From Nocardia brevicatena NBRC 12119 (lineage in GTDB: Bacteria; Actinomycetota; Actinomycetes; Mycobacteriales; Mycobacteriaceae), in assembly GCF_000308495.1 (NCBI RefSeq), contig NZ_BAFU01000059.1, forward strand, positions 1 through 64,000: a stretch of 64,000 nt of DNA, read 5' to 3'. The stretch's first letter is position 1; each line of letters opens with the position of its first letter. Shown here one piece after another: positions 16,955 to 26,270 of the stretch. Under the pieces are notes generated by a model. The model was not told where the DNA came from, ran no database searches, and was given only the letters and a program-made list of their open reading frames with translations. The position numbers and the translations under genes are program-made.

Positions 16955-17590
16955 TCGGGCCGGGTCAAGACTTCGACCGTACCCAGGCCCTCGATGGACT
17001 CGGTCTGAACGTCGCCACCGGTGAGGTGCACGGCTTCCCTCGGCCCCCACTGCTCCGGGAAGTCCACCACCGTGCGTGCTGCTGGGGTTCCGCGCCGACA
17101 GCGGAACGGTACGGCTGCTCGACGGGGATCCGTGGACGAGGCGGCCGACCTCCACCGGCGGCCGGTCTATGTCCCGGGGGAGGTGACCCTGTGACCGGCC
17201 CTCATGGGCGGCGAGGCGATCGATCTGCTCGCACGGCCGCGCGGCGGCCTGGACGAGCGACGGCGCGCCGAACTCGTCGAATGGTTCGACCTCGATCCGA
17301 CGAAGAAGGGCCGCACCTATTCGAAGCGAAACCGACAGAATGCCGCGCTCGTGGCGGCGCCGGCCTCGAGCTCTGCCGGACGAGCCCACATCCGGCCCGG
17401 AGCCGTTGATGGAGGCGGTTTTCCAGGAGTGTGTGGAGGAGGCGAAGCGCACCGTCCCACGGTCCAGCCATATCCTCGCCCAGGTGGAGGCGCTGTGCGA
17501 TCGGGTGACCATCATCCGCCACGGGAAGGCCGTCGAATCGGGCACCCTCACCGACCTACGACATCTCACCCGTACCTCGTCCCTTGTCGG
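16955..17590 (+). pseudogene. Decayed ABC-transporter ATPase gene
   Basis: Fragments of one ABC ATPase can be read across frames: RTQALDGLGLNVATGEVHGF with a frame break at the Walker A region; [22 protein letters not shown] followed by a stop codon near 17190; [14 protein letters not shown] and [14 protein letters not shown]; then, after another shift that destroys the signature and Walker [15 protein letters not shown] and [21 protein letters not shown]. The family has an intact reading frame through these segments, so this copy carries several frameshifts and cannot make an active ATPase. No matching permease gene is present. Confidence 0.8.
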
Positions 17591-17676
17591 CGCCCTCGGT
17601 TTCCGGCGTCGGGATCTCCGAACGAACTGATCCGCCCGCGTCCGGGGCATCGACCGTACCGGGCGCACGACCCCGG

Positions 17677-18210
17677 CTACTTCCCCGACAGATACACCGG
17701 AAGCCGTCGGTGCCCCTTGGCCACGCGGCCGGACACCTTGCCAAGTTCCGAGGAGGGCGATGGCCAAGCGCATATCCGGGAAACGCTGGAAGATCGCGGG
17801 CAGCGCCACCACCGCTTCCAACCGGACCGGCGGTGCGTCCAGGCAGTGATGCGCCCCGTAGCCGAAGACCGCATGGTCCTTGACCTTGCGGGTCATATCG
17901 AATTCGTCGGCGGCGCCGCCGTACAGTTTTGGACCGTGGTTGGCCGCCGCATACGAGGCGAGGATCGCATCGCCCTCGGCGATCAGTATATCCTCCACCG
18001 CATAGCGCAGCGGCACATGCGGGACCGGCGACTCGACCCGCAGGGTTTCCTCCACCAGGTCCGACCAGGGAATGCGGCCCTCTCCCAGATCTTCCCGCTG
18101 CCGCGGACGGGCCGGCGGCGCGAAGGTGGCCTGATCGAGCAGGTTCACCGTGATCTCATGGCCGGCGCTGATAACCGGCAGCAGGGTGTCGATCGGCTCC
18201 TGCTCTTCTG
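17677..18210 (-). pseudogene. Truncated cytochrome P450 remnant (CYP154/cvnF-like C-terminal part)
   Basis: Minus-strand fragments match the C-terminal 170 or so residues of the intact P450 encoded at 19790-21016: [13 protein letters not shown], then [20 protein letters not shown], then [18 protein letters not shown] with the heme cysteine, and, after a frameshift near 17760, [13 protein letters not shown] to the stop at 17677. The first 230 or so codons are missing. The remnant begins directly after the stop of the cvnE-like P450 (18219), as cvnF follows cvnE in the intact pair, so it is the decayed partner of a duplicated cvnE-cvnF unit. Confidence 0.82.
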
Positions 18211-18218
18211 ATTACCGA

Positions 18219-19484
18219 CTACATATTCAGTGGAGGCGCTTTCGGGAAGGTGACCGGCAGGGATACCAGCGAGCGATGCCACGGTCCGGGGCGCCACGCC
18301 AGCTGATCCGCCGGAATGGCCAGCTCGATTTCGGGCAACGCGTCGAGCAGCTGATCGATGGCGTCCTGCACCGTCAGGTGCGCGACCGGGCGGGCGGGGC
18401 AGGCATGCGGACCCACACTCCACGCCAGATGCGAACGGTTGTCGGTGAAGTCACCGCCTCGGATCGCCGGATCGTTGTTGCACGCGGACATGCTGACGAC
18501 CACCGGCTGATGGGCGGGTAGCCAGACACCGTCGATGAAAACAGGTTGGCGCGGATAACTGATGCAGTAATTCGCCATCGGCGGGTCGGTGAACAGCACC
18601 TCCTCCAGTGCGTCCCGGGTGGCCAGGCTGCCGTCGAGAATGTTCGAAGCGAACCGATCGTCGGTCATCATCAGCAGCAGGGCGTTGACGATCAGGTTCT
18701 GCACCGGCTCGATCCCGGCTCCGTAGATCGTGATCAGCTGATGGATCATCTCCTCGTCGGTCAGCTCGTTGGGGTGCCGGAGCAATCGGGAGGTGACGTC
18801 GTCGCCGGGGTCGGCGTGCTTGCGCTGGGTGAGCTCGAGCGCGGCGTCGGCGAGCATCGCATTGCCCTTGGTCGCGTTGATACCTTCGAAAATGGCTGCC
18901 ATACCGGTAGCGGCCTGCTGGCCCAGGTCGGCCGGACAACCGAGGATGGCGTTGATCACCGCGAATGCCAAGGGGAACGCGTACTGGCTGACCAGATCGG
19001 CGTAGCCGTCCTCACAGAAGGTGTTGATCAAGGGGATGGCGATCTGCTCGACAGTACTGTGCATGGCGTGCAGGTCGACCCCGTTCAGGGCGAACAGGTT
19101 GGCGGCCCGGTACCGGGCATGGTCGGCGCCCGCGCTGCGAATCGGGTTGGGCCGCCATTCCATCATCGGCCGCACCGGGCAATCGGCGGGAATATTCTTC
19201 TCCCAGGCACGTGGATCCGCCGGAAAATGCTCCGGGTCATTCAGGATCCGCACAGCGGTGTGATAGCCGATCACCAGGGTGGCCGGAACACCCGGTGCCA
19301 ACTCCACCGGCGCCAGCGAACCGAACTGTTTCCGCATCTCTCGATACACCCGATGCGGATCGGCGGCGTACTCCTCGGTGTATATGGCGACACGCGGACC
19401 GTTGGCATCGAGAGGCGACCCGTGCGTGAACGGGGAATCCGCGGGCACAGACAGCGGCTGATTGCTGTGCGGTGATGTGGTCAA
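18219..19484 (-). CDS. Cytochrome P450, CYP157/CvnE-like, second copy
   Basis: A 421-residue P450-fold protein starting with a TTG at 19484. The heme-binding loop is WSVGPHACPARP. Where other P450s have the K-helix ExxR this protein reads EEVLF, and the I-helix reads YGAGIEPVQN, with Pro in place of the catalytic Thr. Loss of ExxR is a known feature of the CYP157 family found in Streptomyces conservons. It is clearly paralogous along its length to the protein at 21028-22299. Its own cvnF-like partner downstream is a remnant. It may be catalytically unusual or non-catalytic. Confidence 0.85.
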   Translation of the reverse strand: MTTSPHSNQPLSVPADSPFTHGSPLDANGPRVAIYTEEYAADPHRVYREMRKQFGSLAPVELAPGVPATLVIGYHTAVRILNDPEHFPADPRAWEKNIPADCPVRPMMEWRPNPIRSAGADHARYRAANLFALNGVDLHAMHSTVEQIAIPLINTFCEDGYADLVSQYAFPLAFAVINAILGCPADLGQQAATGMAAIFEGINATKGNAMLADAALELTQRKHADPGDDVTSRLLRHPNELTDEEMIHQLITIYGAGIEPVQNLIVNALLLMMTDDRFASNILDGSLATRDALEEVLFTDPPMANYCISYPRQPVFIDGVWLPAHQPVVVSMSACNNDPAIRGGDFTDNRSHLAWSVGPHACPARPVAHLTVQDAIDQLLDALPEIELAIPADQLAWRPGPWHRSLVSLPVTFPKAPPLNM

Positions 19485-19789
19485 GTGATGTCACTCCAGG
19501 TGATGAGAGGATTCGGCAGTCGAAACACACGACCGGCCCCGGTGTGCTCGACAGAGACTGCGACCACACCGGAAGCCGTGGAAACAGAGCCGACCGGAAG
19601 CTCCTCACTTCTACCACTAACCGCAGTTTCCGAGGGGCAAACTCCGAAAATCGGACGATGGACAGCCATCCACCGCCCGAAATAAACTCACCACCTGAAT
19701 AATTGGACCGCTATCACGGCCCTAAGCAACGATTCCGCCCACCGACACGGATACGACAAGGTTCACAGTGTCCGCGGTCTCCCGCTGCG
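19485..19789. other. Intergenic region between the two P450 units
   Basis: This 305-bp stretch separates the end of cvnF from the second cvnE-like gene and would hold that gene's promoter. No coding frame is convincing. An 8-bp inverted repeat, CCGGTGTG at 19539-19546 and CACACCGG at 19565-19572, lies about 55-90 bp upstream of the TTG start and could be an operator or a hairpin. Confidence 0.4.
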
Positions 19790-21016
19790 CTACCGGACAT
19801 CCCCCAGGTACACGGGCAATTGCTGATGGCCGTTCGATACAAAGCTCACGACCGACACCAGTTCGCTCGGCTCCACCGCCAACCGCATATTCGGGAATCG
19901 CCGGAACAACGCGGGCAGCGCCAGTTCACCCTCCAGCCGCGCCAACGGCGCCCCGATACAGTGGTGCGCACCGTGCCCGAACGCGATATGGTCCTTGACG
20001 GCACGGGCGGGATCGAAGATATCGGTGGTCGCGCCGTGCACCTTCGGGTCACGGCTCGCCGCCGCGTACGAGGCGAGAATGGCCTCGCCCTTGGCGATAC
20101 GCAGTCCATCGATCTCGATATCGTCCACGGCATAGCGCAACGGCAGGTGCGCGACCGGCGCCTCGTACCGCAGCGTCTCCTCCACCACGTCGGTCCAGCC
20201 CACCGTGCCCGCCAATGCCGCCTCCCGCTGCTCGGGATGGGTGAGCAGTGCGACGATGGCCTGGTCCAGCAGGTTGACCGTGGTCTCGTGTCCGGCGTTG
20301 ATGACCAGCATCAACGTGTCCACGAGTTCCTTCTCGGTCAGCTGCGAACCGTCCTCGTCTCGGGTCGTGATCATCACGCTGGTGATGTCCTCGCCCGGGT
20401 TCTCCCGCCGGTACGCGACGAGCTCGGTGACCAGGCCGTACATTTCGACGTAGTTGGCCTGCGCCTCATCCTGGCCGATGGTGGTGTCGAAATACCGGTC
20501 GACGCAGACACGCAATCCGGTGGCGAGGAAGTCGGGTACCCCGAGCAGCTCGGTGATCACCTGAATCGGGACCGGGTAGGCATAGCCTTCGCGCAGATCC
20601 GCCACCTGTCCCGGGGGTGTCGTCGCCAACCGGTCGAGCAGTTCGGTGGTGAGCGCTTCGATCCGGGGGCGCAGGGCCAGGGTGCGCCGATGAGTGAACG
20701 CGGGCGAGACCAGTGTGCGCAGACGGCGGTGGTCGGCCCCGTATGCGGTGAACATATTGTCCACCGCGATCCACGGCAGCAGCGGCCAGTCTTCGGTGAT
20801 CTCACCGTTGATGAAGGCCGTCCAGTGCTGTCGGGGGTCCTTGGATACCCGTGAATCGGCCAACAGGCTCTTCAGTACGGCGGCATCGGTCACGGCCCAG
20901 GCCGGAACACCACCGGGCAGTTCCACCAGAGCGGCGGGACCCTGGCCACGCAAGCGGGCCGTCTCCCCGTGGAGATCGGCGCCGGCCATATCCAGGACGA
21001 TGGTTTCGCGCTCCAA
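19790..21016 (-). CDS. cvnF: Cytochrome P450, CYP154/CvnF-like, last gene of the conservon
   Basis: A 408-residue P450 with all canonical motifs: I-helix AGHETTVN, K-helix ETLR, and heme loop [17 protein letters not shown]. The start is a TTG at 21016 behind AAGGAG, 11 bp after the cvnE stop. Conservon P450s of this type are soluble oxygenases of unknown physiological substrate; Streptomyces CYP154 members hydroxylate small lipophilic compounds. With the preceding ExxR-lacking P450 it forms the usual CYP157-CYP154 pair at the end of a conservon. Confidence 0.88.
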   Translation of the reverse strand: MERETIVLDMAGADLHGETARLRGQGPAALVELPGGVPAWAVTDAAVLKSLLADSRVSKDPRQHWTAFINGEITEDWPLLPWIAVDNMFTAYGADHRRLRTLVSPAFTHRRTLALRPRIEALTTELLDRLATTPPGQVADLREGYAYPVPIQVITELLGVPDFLATGLRVCVDRYFDTTIGQDEAQANYVEMYGLVTELVAYRRENPGEDITSVMITTRDEDGSQLTEKELVDTLMLVINAGHETTVNLLDQAIVALLTHPEQREAALAGTVGWTDVVEETLRYEAPVAHLPLRYAVDDIEIDGLRIAKGEAILASYAAASRDPKVHGATTDIFDPARAVKDHIAFGHGAHHCIGAPLARLEGELALPALFRRFPNMRLAVEPSELVSVVSFVSNGHQQLPVYLGDVR

Positions 21017-21027
21017 CGAAAAACTCC

Positions 21028-22299
21028 TTAGACAACGTTCAACGGCGGAGACGGAGGGAAGACGACAGGCAGCGCGGCCAGCGCTCGGTGCCACGGTCCG
21101 GGGCGCCAGGACAACTGCTCCGCGGGCACCGCCAATTCCATCTCCGGAAGCGCGTCGAGCAACTGATCGATCGCTTCCTGAACGATCACGAGCGCCGGCG
21201 ACTGCGCGGGGCACGCATGCGGCCCGATACTCCACGCCAGGTGCGAACGGTTGCCGAGGCGGTCACCGCTACGGACGGCCGGATCGTTGTTGCACGCGGA
21301 CATACTGATGACCACCGGCTGGTGCGCGGGTAGCCAGGTGTTGCCGATGAGAATCGGCTGCCGCGGGTAGGTGGTGCAGAAATTCGCCATCGGCGGGTCG
21401 TTGAACAGCACCTCGTCCAGCGCGTCGCGCGTGGACAGGTTGCCGCCGAGGATACCGCCGCCGAGCCGGTCGTCGGTGAGCATCAGCAACAGGGTGTTGA
21501 TGATCAGGTTCTGCTCCGGTTCCAGCCCGGCACCGTAGAAGCTGATCAGATTCGACAGCATTTCTTCGTCGTTCAGCTTCGACGAATGGTGCACCAACCG
21601 GGAGGTGACATCATCGCCGGGCTCGGTCCGTTTCGTGGTGATGAGCTCCATCAGCGCCTCGCTGAGGTAGTTAATCCCCCATTCGGCATTGACCGTGTCG
21701 AATAGGGCGGCCATCCCCTTGGCGACCCGCTCCCCCAGTTCGGGGGTGCAGCCGACCATCCGGTTGAGCACCTCGAATACCAGGGGAAACGCGTACTGGG
21801 TGACCAGATCCGCCGAACCGGCCTCGCAGAACGAGTTGATCAGCGGGATCGCGATCTGCCCCACCGCCTGGTGGAGTTCGTGCAGATCGATACCGTCGAT
21901 GGCGGCCACATAGGCATGGCGGTAACGCTGGTGCAGCTCCCCGCTGTTGCGCAGGGCGTTCGGGTACCATTCCATCATCGGCCTGACCGGTGAGTCGGGC
22001 GGAATACTGGTCTGCCAGACACGCGGATCGGCCGGGAAACGCTCCGGATCGTTGAGAATTCGGACGGCCGCCTCGTATCCGATCACCAGCGTCGCCGGAA
22101 CATCGGGAGCCAGATCGACCGGAACGAGCGAGCCATGGCGGTTTCGCATCTCACGGTAGGTACCGTGCGGGTCGGCAGCGAATTCCTCCGAATACAGCGA
22201 GAAACGCGGGCCGGTTCCTCCATTGGGGTCTCCCTGGGCGACCGGACGCCCGGCAAATGGAGGTTGTTGTTGCGAAACCAGGTGGTACTGCGTGCTCAA
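21028..22299 (-). CDS. cvnE: Cytochrome P450 lacking ExxR, CYP157/CvnE-like
   Basis: A 423-residue P450-fold protein. Its TTG start overlaps the cvnD stop in a TTGA junction. The heme loop is [11 protein letters not shown]. The K-helix position reads DEVLF instead of ExxR, and the I-helix reads [10 protein letters not shown] without the acid-alcohol pair. Such proteins are the CYP157 type, the described exception to the ExxR rule. Translational coupling to the GTPase gene supports a role inside the conservon signalling complex. Whether it turns over a substrate is unknown. Confidence 0.88.
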   Translation of the reverse strand: MSTQYHLVSQQQPPFAGRPVAQGDPNGGTGPRFSLYSEEFAADPHGTYREMRNRHGSLVPVDLAPDVPATLVIGYEAAVRILNDPERFPADPRVWQTSIPPDSPVRPMMEWYPNALRNSGELHQRYRHAYVAAIDGIDLHELHQAVGQIAIPLINSFCEAGSADLVTQYAFPLVFEVLNRMVGCTPELGERVAKGMAALFDTVNAEWGINYLSEALMELITTKRTEPGDDVTSRLVHHSSKLNDEEMLSNLISFYGAGLEPEQNLIINTLLLMLTDDRLGGGILGGNLSTRDALDEVLFNDPPMANFCTTYPRQPILIGNTWLPAHQPVVISMSACNNDPAVRSGDRLGNRSHLAWSIGPHACPAQSPALVIVQEAIDQLLDALPEMELAVPAEQLSWRPGPWHRALAALPVVFPPSPPLNVV

Positions 22300-22916
22300 A
22301 GACGAGACTCCAAACGGTGGAACAGGTATTCGACCAGCGTGATGAGCGACTGCAGACAGGTACGCCGATCGCGGGCGTCGAGAGCCGTCAGCGGAGTGTC
22401 CTCGGTCAGGTCGAGCGCGTCCCGGATCTCCGAAAGCGGAAACCGGTTCGCGCCCTCGAACTCGTTGACGCCCACCGCATACGGGACGCCACGTTCCTCG
22501 AGTACCGCCAGCACCTCATCGGACTTCTCGATCCGCCGGGTATCGACCAGAACGAGGGCGCCGAGCGCACCCCTGGCCAGTTCCTCCCAGAGCGGAACGA
22601 ACCGCTGTTGTCCCGGAGTACCGAAAAGGTACAGCGCCAGTTCGGGGTTCAGGGTTATACGACCGAAGTCCATGGCGACCGTGGTCTGCGTTTTCGAACC
22701 CAGCCCCGCCAGATCGTCGACGCCGATACTGGCCTCGGTAATGGTCTCCTCGGTACGCAGTGGCTTGATCTCCGACACACTGCTGACGAAGGTGGTCTTG
22801 CCGACGCCGAAATTACCGGCCACCAGCAGTTTCACCGAGCGGGTCACGGTCTCCGGCACATAATCGACGGCGCGGCGTTCCGCGGGCCGGTCAGGCCGGG
22901 AGAGCACGGAGCCCAT
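22296..22916 (-). CDS. cvnD: Conservon small GTPase-like protein CvnD
   Basis: A 206-residue ATP/GTP-binding protein. The Walker A motif is AGNFGVGKTTF near residues 33-43, followed by the switch region and FGTPGQQRF, which matches the G3 loop of MglA/Ras-like GTPases. A VNEF segment stands near the G4 position. In conservons CvnD partners the roadblock protein CvnB and the CvnA sensor at the membrane. It overlaps cvnC upstream by 26 bp and cvnE downstream by 4 bp. Confidence 0.92.
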   Translation of the reverse strand: MGSVLSRPDRPAERRAVDYVPETVTRSVKLLVAGNFGVGKTTFVSSVSEIKPLRTEETITEASIGVDDLAGLGSKTQTTVAMDFGRITLNPELALYLFGTPGQQRFVPLWEELARGALGALVLVDTRRIEKSDEVLAVLEERGVPYAVGVNEFEGANRFPLSEIRDALDLTEDTPLTALDARDRRTCLQSLITLVEYLFHRLESRL

Positions 22917-23238
22917 TGAGTACCTCCTCGAGCAGGGCTATCTCCGGCAGTTTCTCAGCCGGGATCGGGATGTTCAGATGTCCGCTGTCCAGCAGGTCGG
23001 AAACAATGATCGTCACCACGGACGGGGGCAGGTCGAGATAAGCAGCGACCTCGGCGATCGACAGGGCACCGTGACTACAGACGTCGACCACCCGGCGCAC
23101 GTCGGGGGCTGCCCCGGGCGCCGGGTCCTTGGCGGCGATGACCAGTGTGACCAGGTCCAGTTCACGGGTCGGACGCGAGCGTCCGCCGGTCCGCACATAG
23201 GCGCGGACCAGGTCCGGATCACGCCGTGATCCACTCAC
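22891..23238 (-). CDS. cvnC: DUF742 conservon protein CvnC
   Basis: A 115-residue DUF742 protein starting with a GTG at 23238 in a GTGA overlap with cvnB. LVRAYVRTGGR near the N-terminus and a winged-helix-like segment (HGALSIAEVAAYLDLPPSVV) are typical. DUF742 proteins are found only with CvnB and CvnD in actinobacteria; their biochemical role is not settled. Confidence 0.92.
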   Translation of the reverse strand: MSGSRRDPDLVRAYVRTGGRSRPTRELDLVTLVIAAKDPAPGAAPDVRRVVDVCSHGALSIAEVAAYLDLPPSVVTIIVSDLLDSGHLNIPIPAEKLPEIALLEEVLNGLRALPA

Positions 23239-23666
23239 CGCAGATCGCCGCCGGGTCGTCTGCGCGGTTCGGAGCCGAGTTCGTGGCCGACACGTGCGGC
23301 GAGCTCGTTCATCCGGTGCGCGATGAGACCCACATCGATATCCGGCATGGTCGACACCCCCAGCAGGGCACCCTCACCCGCAGCGGTGATGAGGATCATG
23401 CCTTCGCCGTATTCGGTCATGTTCTGCCGGACATCGTTTCCGGAGCCCCCGCAGAACTCACCGAGCGCCTTACCGAGCGACCGGAGGCCCGAGGCCGCGG
23501 CGGAGAAGCGTTCGGCCTGATCCCGGCTGATACCTGTCGAATGGGCGATACGCAGACCGTCCTCCGACAGCAGGACCGCGAATCGGACGCCGGGAACCTC
23601 GAGATCGTTCAGTAACCAGCCCAGCTTGTTGCTGTTGTCGGTGACCACAGTTCTCGGTGAGCCCAT
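23235..23666 (-). CDS. cvnB: Roadblock/LC7 protein CvnB
   Basis: A 143-residue roadblock/LC7 protein with its ATG at 23666 overlapping the cvnA stop (ATGA). LGWLLNDLEVPGVRFAVLLS and GLRIAHSTGISRDQAERFSA are the standard opening of the family. In MglB-MglA systems roadblock proteins act as GTPase regulators, and CvnB is thought to act on CvnD in the same way. Confidence 0.93.
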   Translation of the reverse strand: MGSPRTVVTDNSNKLGWLLNDLEVPGVRFAVLLSEDGLRIAHSTGISRDQAERFSAAASGLRSLGKALGEFCGGSGNDVRQNMTEYGEGMILITAAGEGALLGVSTMPDIDVGLIAHRMNELAARVGHELGSEPRRRPGGDLR

Positions 23667-25243
23667 CAGGATGTCATCCCTTCGGTGTGTTCGGAAGCGG
23701 CAGCGCGACCACTCTTGGAGCCGTTCTGCCACGCTGCTGCGATTTCGGGACGAGGCTGTCCCGCTTCGGACCGGATGCGCCCGGTCTGGACGGAGGGCAC
23801 GGACGACGCCGCACGGCGTCGCCGTTTGGGCAGGCCTCCACTGGTGATGTCGTGGACCGTGGACCGCTGGTCGTTGTCGGTCTGCTCACCCACTCCGCTC
23901 ATGGTGTCTCCCCCCGTCATCGCCATACCACTCGGTGTCGTCACGCCGGTCAGCATCGAGGAGCCGGATGTCGTTCCGATGGACGAGGAGGCTCCGGACG
24001 CCGACGGGGCCGCGGAAACCGCGGGCGCCCCGACGGGGGAGACACCGGACGACCCGGAGGCATTGCCGCTGCCCACCGCCGCGAGCTCGCGCGCGGCATG
24101 CGCCCCGCCGGAGCTGTCGCTCTCCTGAGCCGTGCGGGGCGCGACCAGCAGGGCCTCGGGAATGTAGACCATGGCGCGCATACCGCCGTAGGCGTTGGGG
24201 CCGTCGATGTAGACGGTGAAGCCGTAGCGGCGAGCCAGGGCGGCGATACCGGGGAAACCGACCTTGGGGGACGGGCCCAGCTGGTGGATGTCGACCGGCC
24301 GCTCGCCCGCGAGGATCTGCCGGGCCTCCTCCATCTGCTCGGCGTTCATCCGCACACCGGCGTCGTCGACGATCACGGTGACGCCGTGATGACCTTCCTG
24401 GAAGGTGACATCGACGTACGAGGTGGGCGGCGAGTACCGCAGGGCGTTATCGATGAGCGAGGCCAGGGTGTGCACCAGCGGCTCCACCGCACGGCTGATG
24501 ACGATCCGGTCGAGCTGGGTGGAGCGCACCCGCAGGTAGTCGCGGACACGTCCGGTGGCACCGCCCACGACGTCGGTGAGCGACTGGGCGGGCCACCGTC
24601 GACCGGGCAGACCGCCACAGACGATCACGTAGGACTGCGCCTGGCGGATCATCTGCTGCACGGTGTGGTCGATGCGGATGAGGGTTTCGTAGACGCGGTC
24701 GTCACGGTGTTCACGCAGCGCGGCGCTGACCACCTGACCGACGTCGGCGCCGAGACTCACCACGGAGGTGCCGAAGGAGCGCACCGCGGCGCTGGTGGCC
24801 TCGCGCGAGGTCGACTCGACCTGCGCCCGGGACGACTCCTCCTCGGCGCGCACGGCCTCTTCGGCCGCGGCGATCGCCTGTCTCAGTTTTTCTTCGTTCT
24901 CACGGGTGAGGGTGTCCTGGGTCTCGGTCTGCACCGCACCCAGGTCTTCGGTGAATCGCTCGACGATCCAGCGCAGGCATTGCGCGAAACGTGAGTTCTC
25001 CAGACCCGGCGGCACTTCGGGACCCGCGGTGGGTTGTTCGAAGCGGCGAAGCGAGTCCGATAGCGCGGGTAGCGTACTGGCCGCGAGATTTTCGAGGGCG
25101 TCCTCGCGTACCCCCAGATCACGCTCCAGGACGTCTATTCGGCTCTGCAGCCCGCTTACGGTCCGAACGGCGTACCACGCCACGCCGAGCACCAGAACGG
25201 GGGCGAGGATCCAGGGAAGCAGCACGGCGGTATTCAGGTTCAT
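23666..25243 (-). CDS. cvnA: Conservon sensor histidine-kinase-like protein CvnA
   Basis: A 525-residue protein with ATG at 25243. One membrane segment spans about residues 5-25, followed by a coiled region. A long alpha-helical stretch (about 125-170, rich in Glu, Ala and Arg) leads to a GHKL ATPase domain (about 245-365, with SLIDNALRYSPPTSYVDV as N-box and DDAGVRMNAEQ as G1). The last 125 or so residues are Ser/Gly/Ala-rich and probably disordered. No response regulator is encoded nearby, as expected for conservons, where the signal is thought to pass to CvnB-CvnD. It heads the six-gene cvn operon. Confidence 0.9.
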   Translation of the reverse strand: MNLNTAVLLPWILAPVLVLGVAWYAVRTVSGLQSRIDVLERDLGVREDALENLAASTLPALSDSLRRFEQPTAGPEVPPGLENSRFAQCLRWIVERFTEDLGAVQTETQDTLTRENEEKLRQAIAAAEEAVRAEEESSRAQVESTSREATSAAVRSFGTSVVSLGADVGQVVSAALREHRDDRVYETLIRIDHTVQQMIRQAQSYVIVCGGLPGRRWPAQSLTDVVGGATGRVRDYLRVRSTQLDRIVISRAVEPLVHTLASLIDNALRYSPPTSYVDVTFQEGHHGVTVIVDDAGVRMNAEQMEEARQILAGERPVDIHQLGPSPKVGFPGIAALARRYGFTVYIDGPNAYGGMRAMVYIPEALLVAPRTAQESDSSGGAHAARELAAVGSGNASGSSGVSPVGAPAVSAAPSASGASSSIGTTSGSSMLTGVTTPSGMAMTGGDTMSGVGEQTDNDQRSTVHDITSGGLPKRRRRAASSVPSVQTGRIRSEAGQPRPEIAAAWQNGSKSGRAAASEHTEGMTS

Positions 25244-26214
25244 CAGCTTTCTCGTCGTTGACGGGGCTCGAGGGTGCGCCACGCGATGCCACAGCATTCT
25301 TCTGCCACAGCGCTCGTCTCGCCTTCCTCGCGACGCCGACCATGATTGCCCCTGGCCGGATGAGGTCCTCGCCGGGTACCGGCGGTGATCACCGACCACC
25401 CATCCCGGCGTCCACTCACGATATTCCAAAGTGGCCGGAGGACAAGGTGATCGACCGATCACGGAACCATCGGAACACCTTCGTCCCATGGCCCAGAACC
25501 CGACGACTCGCCCACACTAGCAGTATTTCCGGCCGCATGTTCAATATCCGACAACTATTAATTTGTCCCGCATCCGGCAACAGCGTGTCGACCTCGTGAA
25601 TCACAGAATTATTGAGCTGCTTGGGATCCCGACGGCGTCCGGCCCGTACCCTCGGCGGGCCCATTTCGGCGACCGCCGGCCTACCCGACCGCACCGCCAA
25701 CCCCCCTGCGGGCAAAACGAACCGAGTAGTCCCCACCTGGTCAGTGCGACCACGGAGCGGGCGCCGGGACATCCCCAAATTGCTTCGCCGGACCGACAAG
25801 TGCTATAAGAGCGACCGTGCCGTCACACGAAACCGCAAGGGCCGTACCGTTCTTCGAGAGCGGTAGGGCAATCATGTCCGGACCCGACCCGGAAAGACGA
25901 CCCCGGAGGGCGAATGATCTTCGGCAAAGCCCCGAAAGACCGGAAAGGGGTCTGTAACGGCGTATAACGCCACTATTACAGACCAATCAACACGGCGGTG
26001 GCGGAAAGCGTTCGAGTCAAGCTTTCCCGACCCGCCGGCAGGGCGCCATCACATTCCGAAACATCAATGCACCACACGGACAATGGCATCCGTTATCACC
26101 GGCACACGATACGCGACCGCCATCATGGGACCGCTGTCACGGGGGCTTCACCACCCCGACGGGAGCCGCCCACCCCTTCACGGTCGATAGCGTACAGGTA
26201 TGATTCCTGAATAT
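25244..26214. other. Gene-free region upstream of the conservon
   Basis: About 1 kb without a believable gene. Open frames here use many T-ending codons, unlike the neighbours, and match nothing I know. The region is locally AT-richer around 25540-25600 and must contain the cvn promoter; a weak minus-strand candidate has TTGCCG and TAGTTG spaced by 17 bp in that stretch. The strongest structure is the dyad at 25949-25984, listed separately. Confidence 0.45.
25949..25984. repeat. 36-bp nested dyad element
   Basis: Outer arms GGTCTGTAA (25949-25957) and TTACAGACC (25976-25984) are perfectly inverted. Inside them lies a second perfect dyad, GGCGT-ATA-ACGCC (25959-25971). The element is moderately AT-containing in a GC-rich genome. 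It could be an operator for a dimeric or tetrameric regulator or an RNA hairpin; there is no T-run to suggest a terminator. Confidence 0.5.
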
Positions 26215-26250
26215 GACGGTGCCCCGGGACATCTGCCCCGGGGCACCGTC
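26215..26250 (-). terminator. Terminator of the suf operon
   Basis: A perfect 14-bp GC-rich stem (26215-26228 with 26237-26250) and an 8-nt loop, starting about 20 bp after the sufT stop. On the minus strand it is followed by a moderately AT-rich stretch (ATATTCAGGAATC). Confidence 0.75.
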
Positions 26251-26270
26251 GACGTATCGCGGAACGCGTC

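Noticed and set aside
25416-25986. Open frames of 80-127 codons upstream of the conservon
   Set aside because: Codon third positions are not G/C-biased as in neighbouring genes, no ribosome sites are seen, and the products match nothing known.
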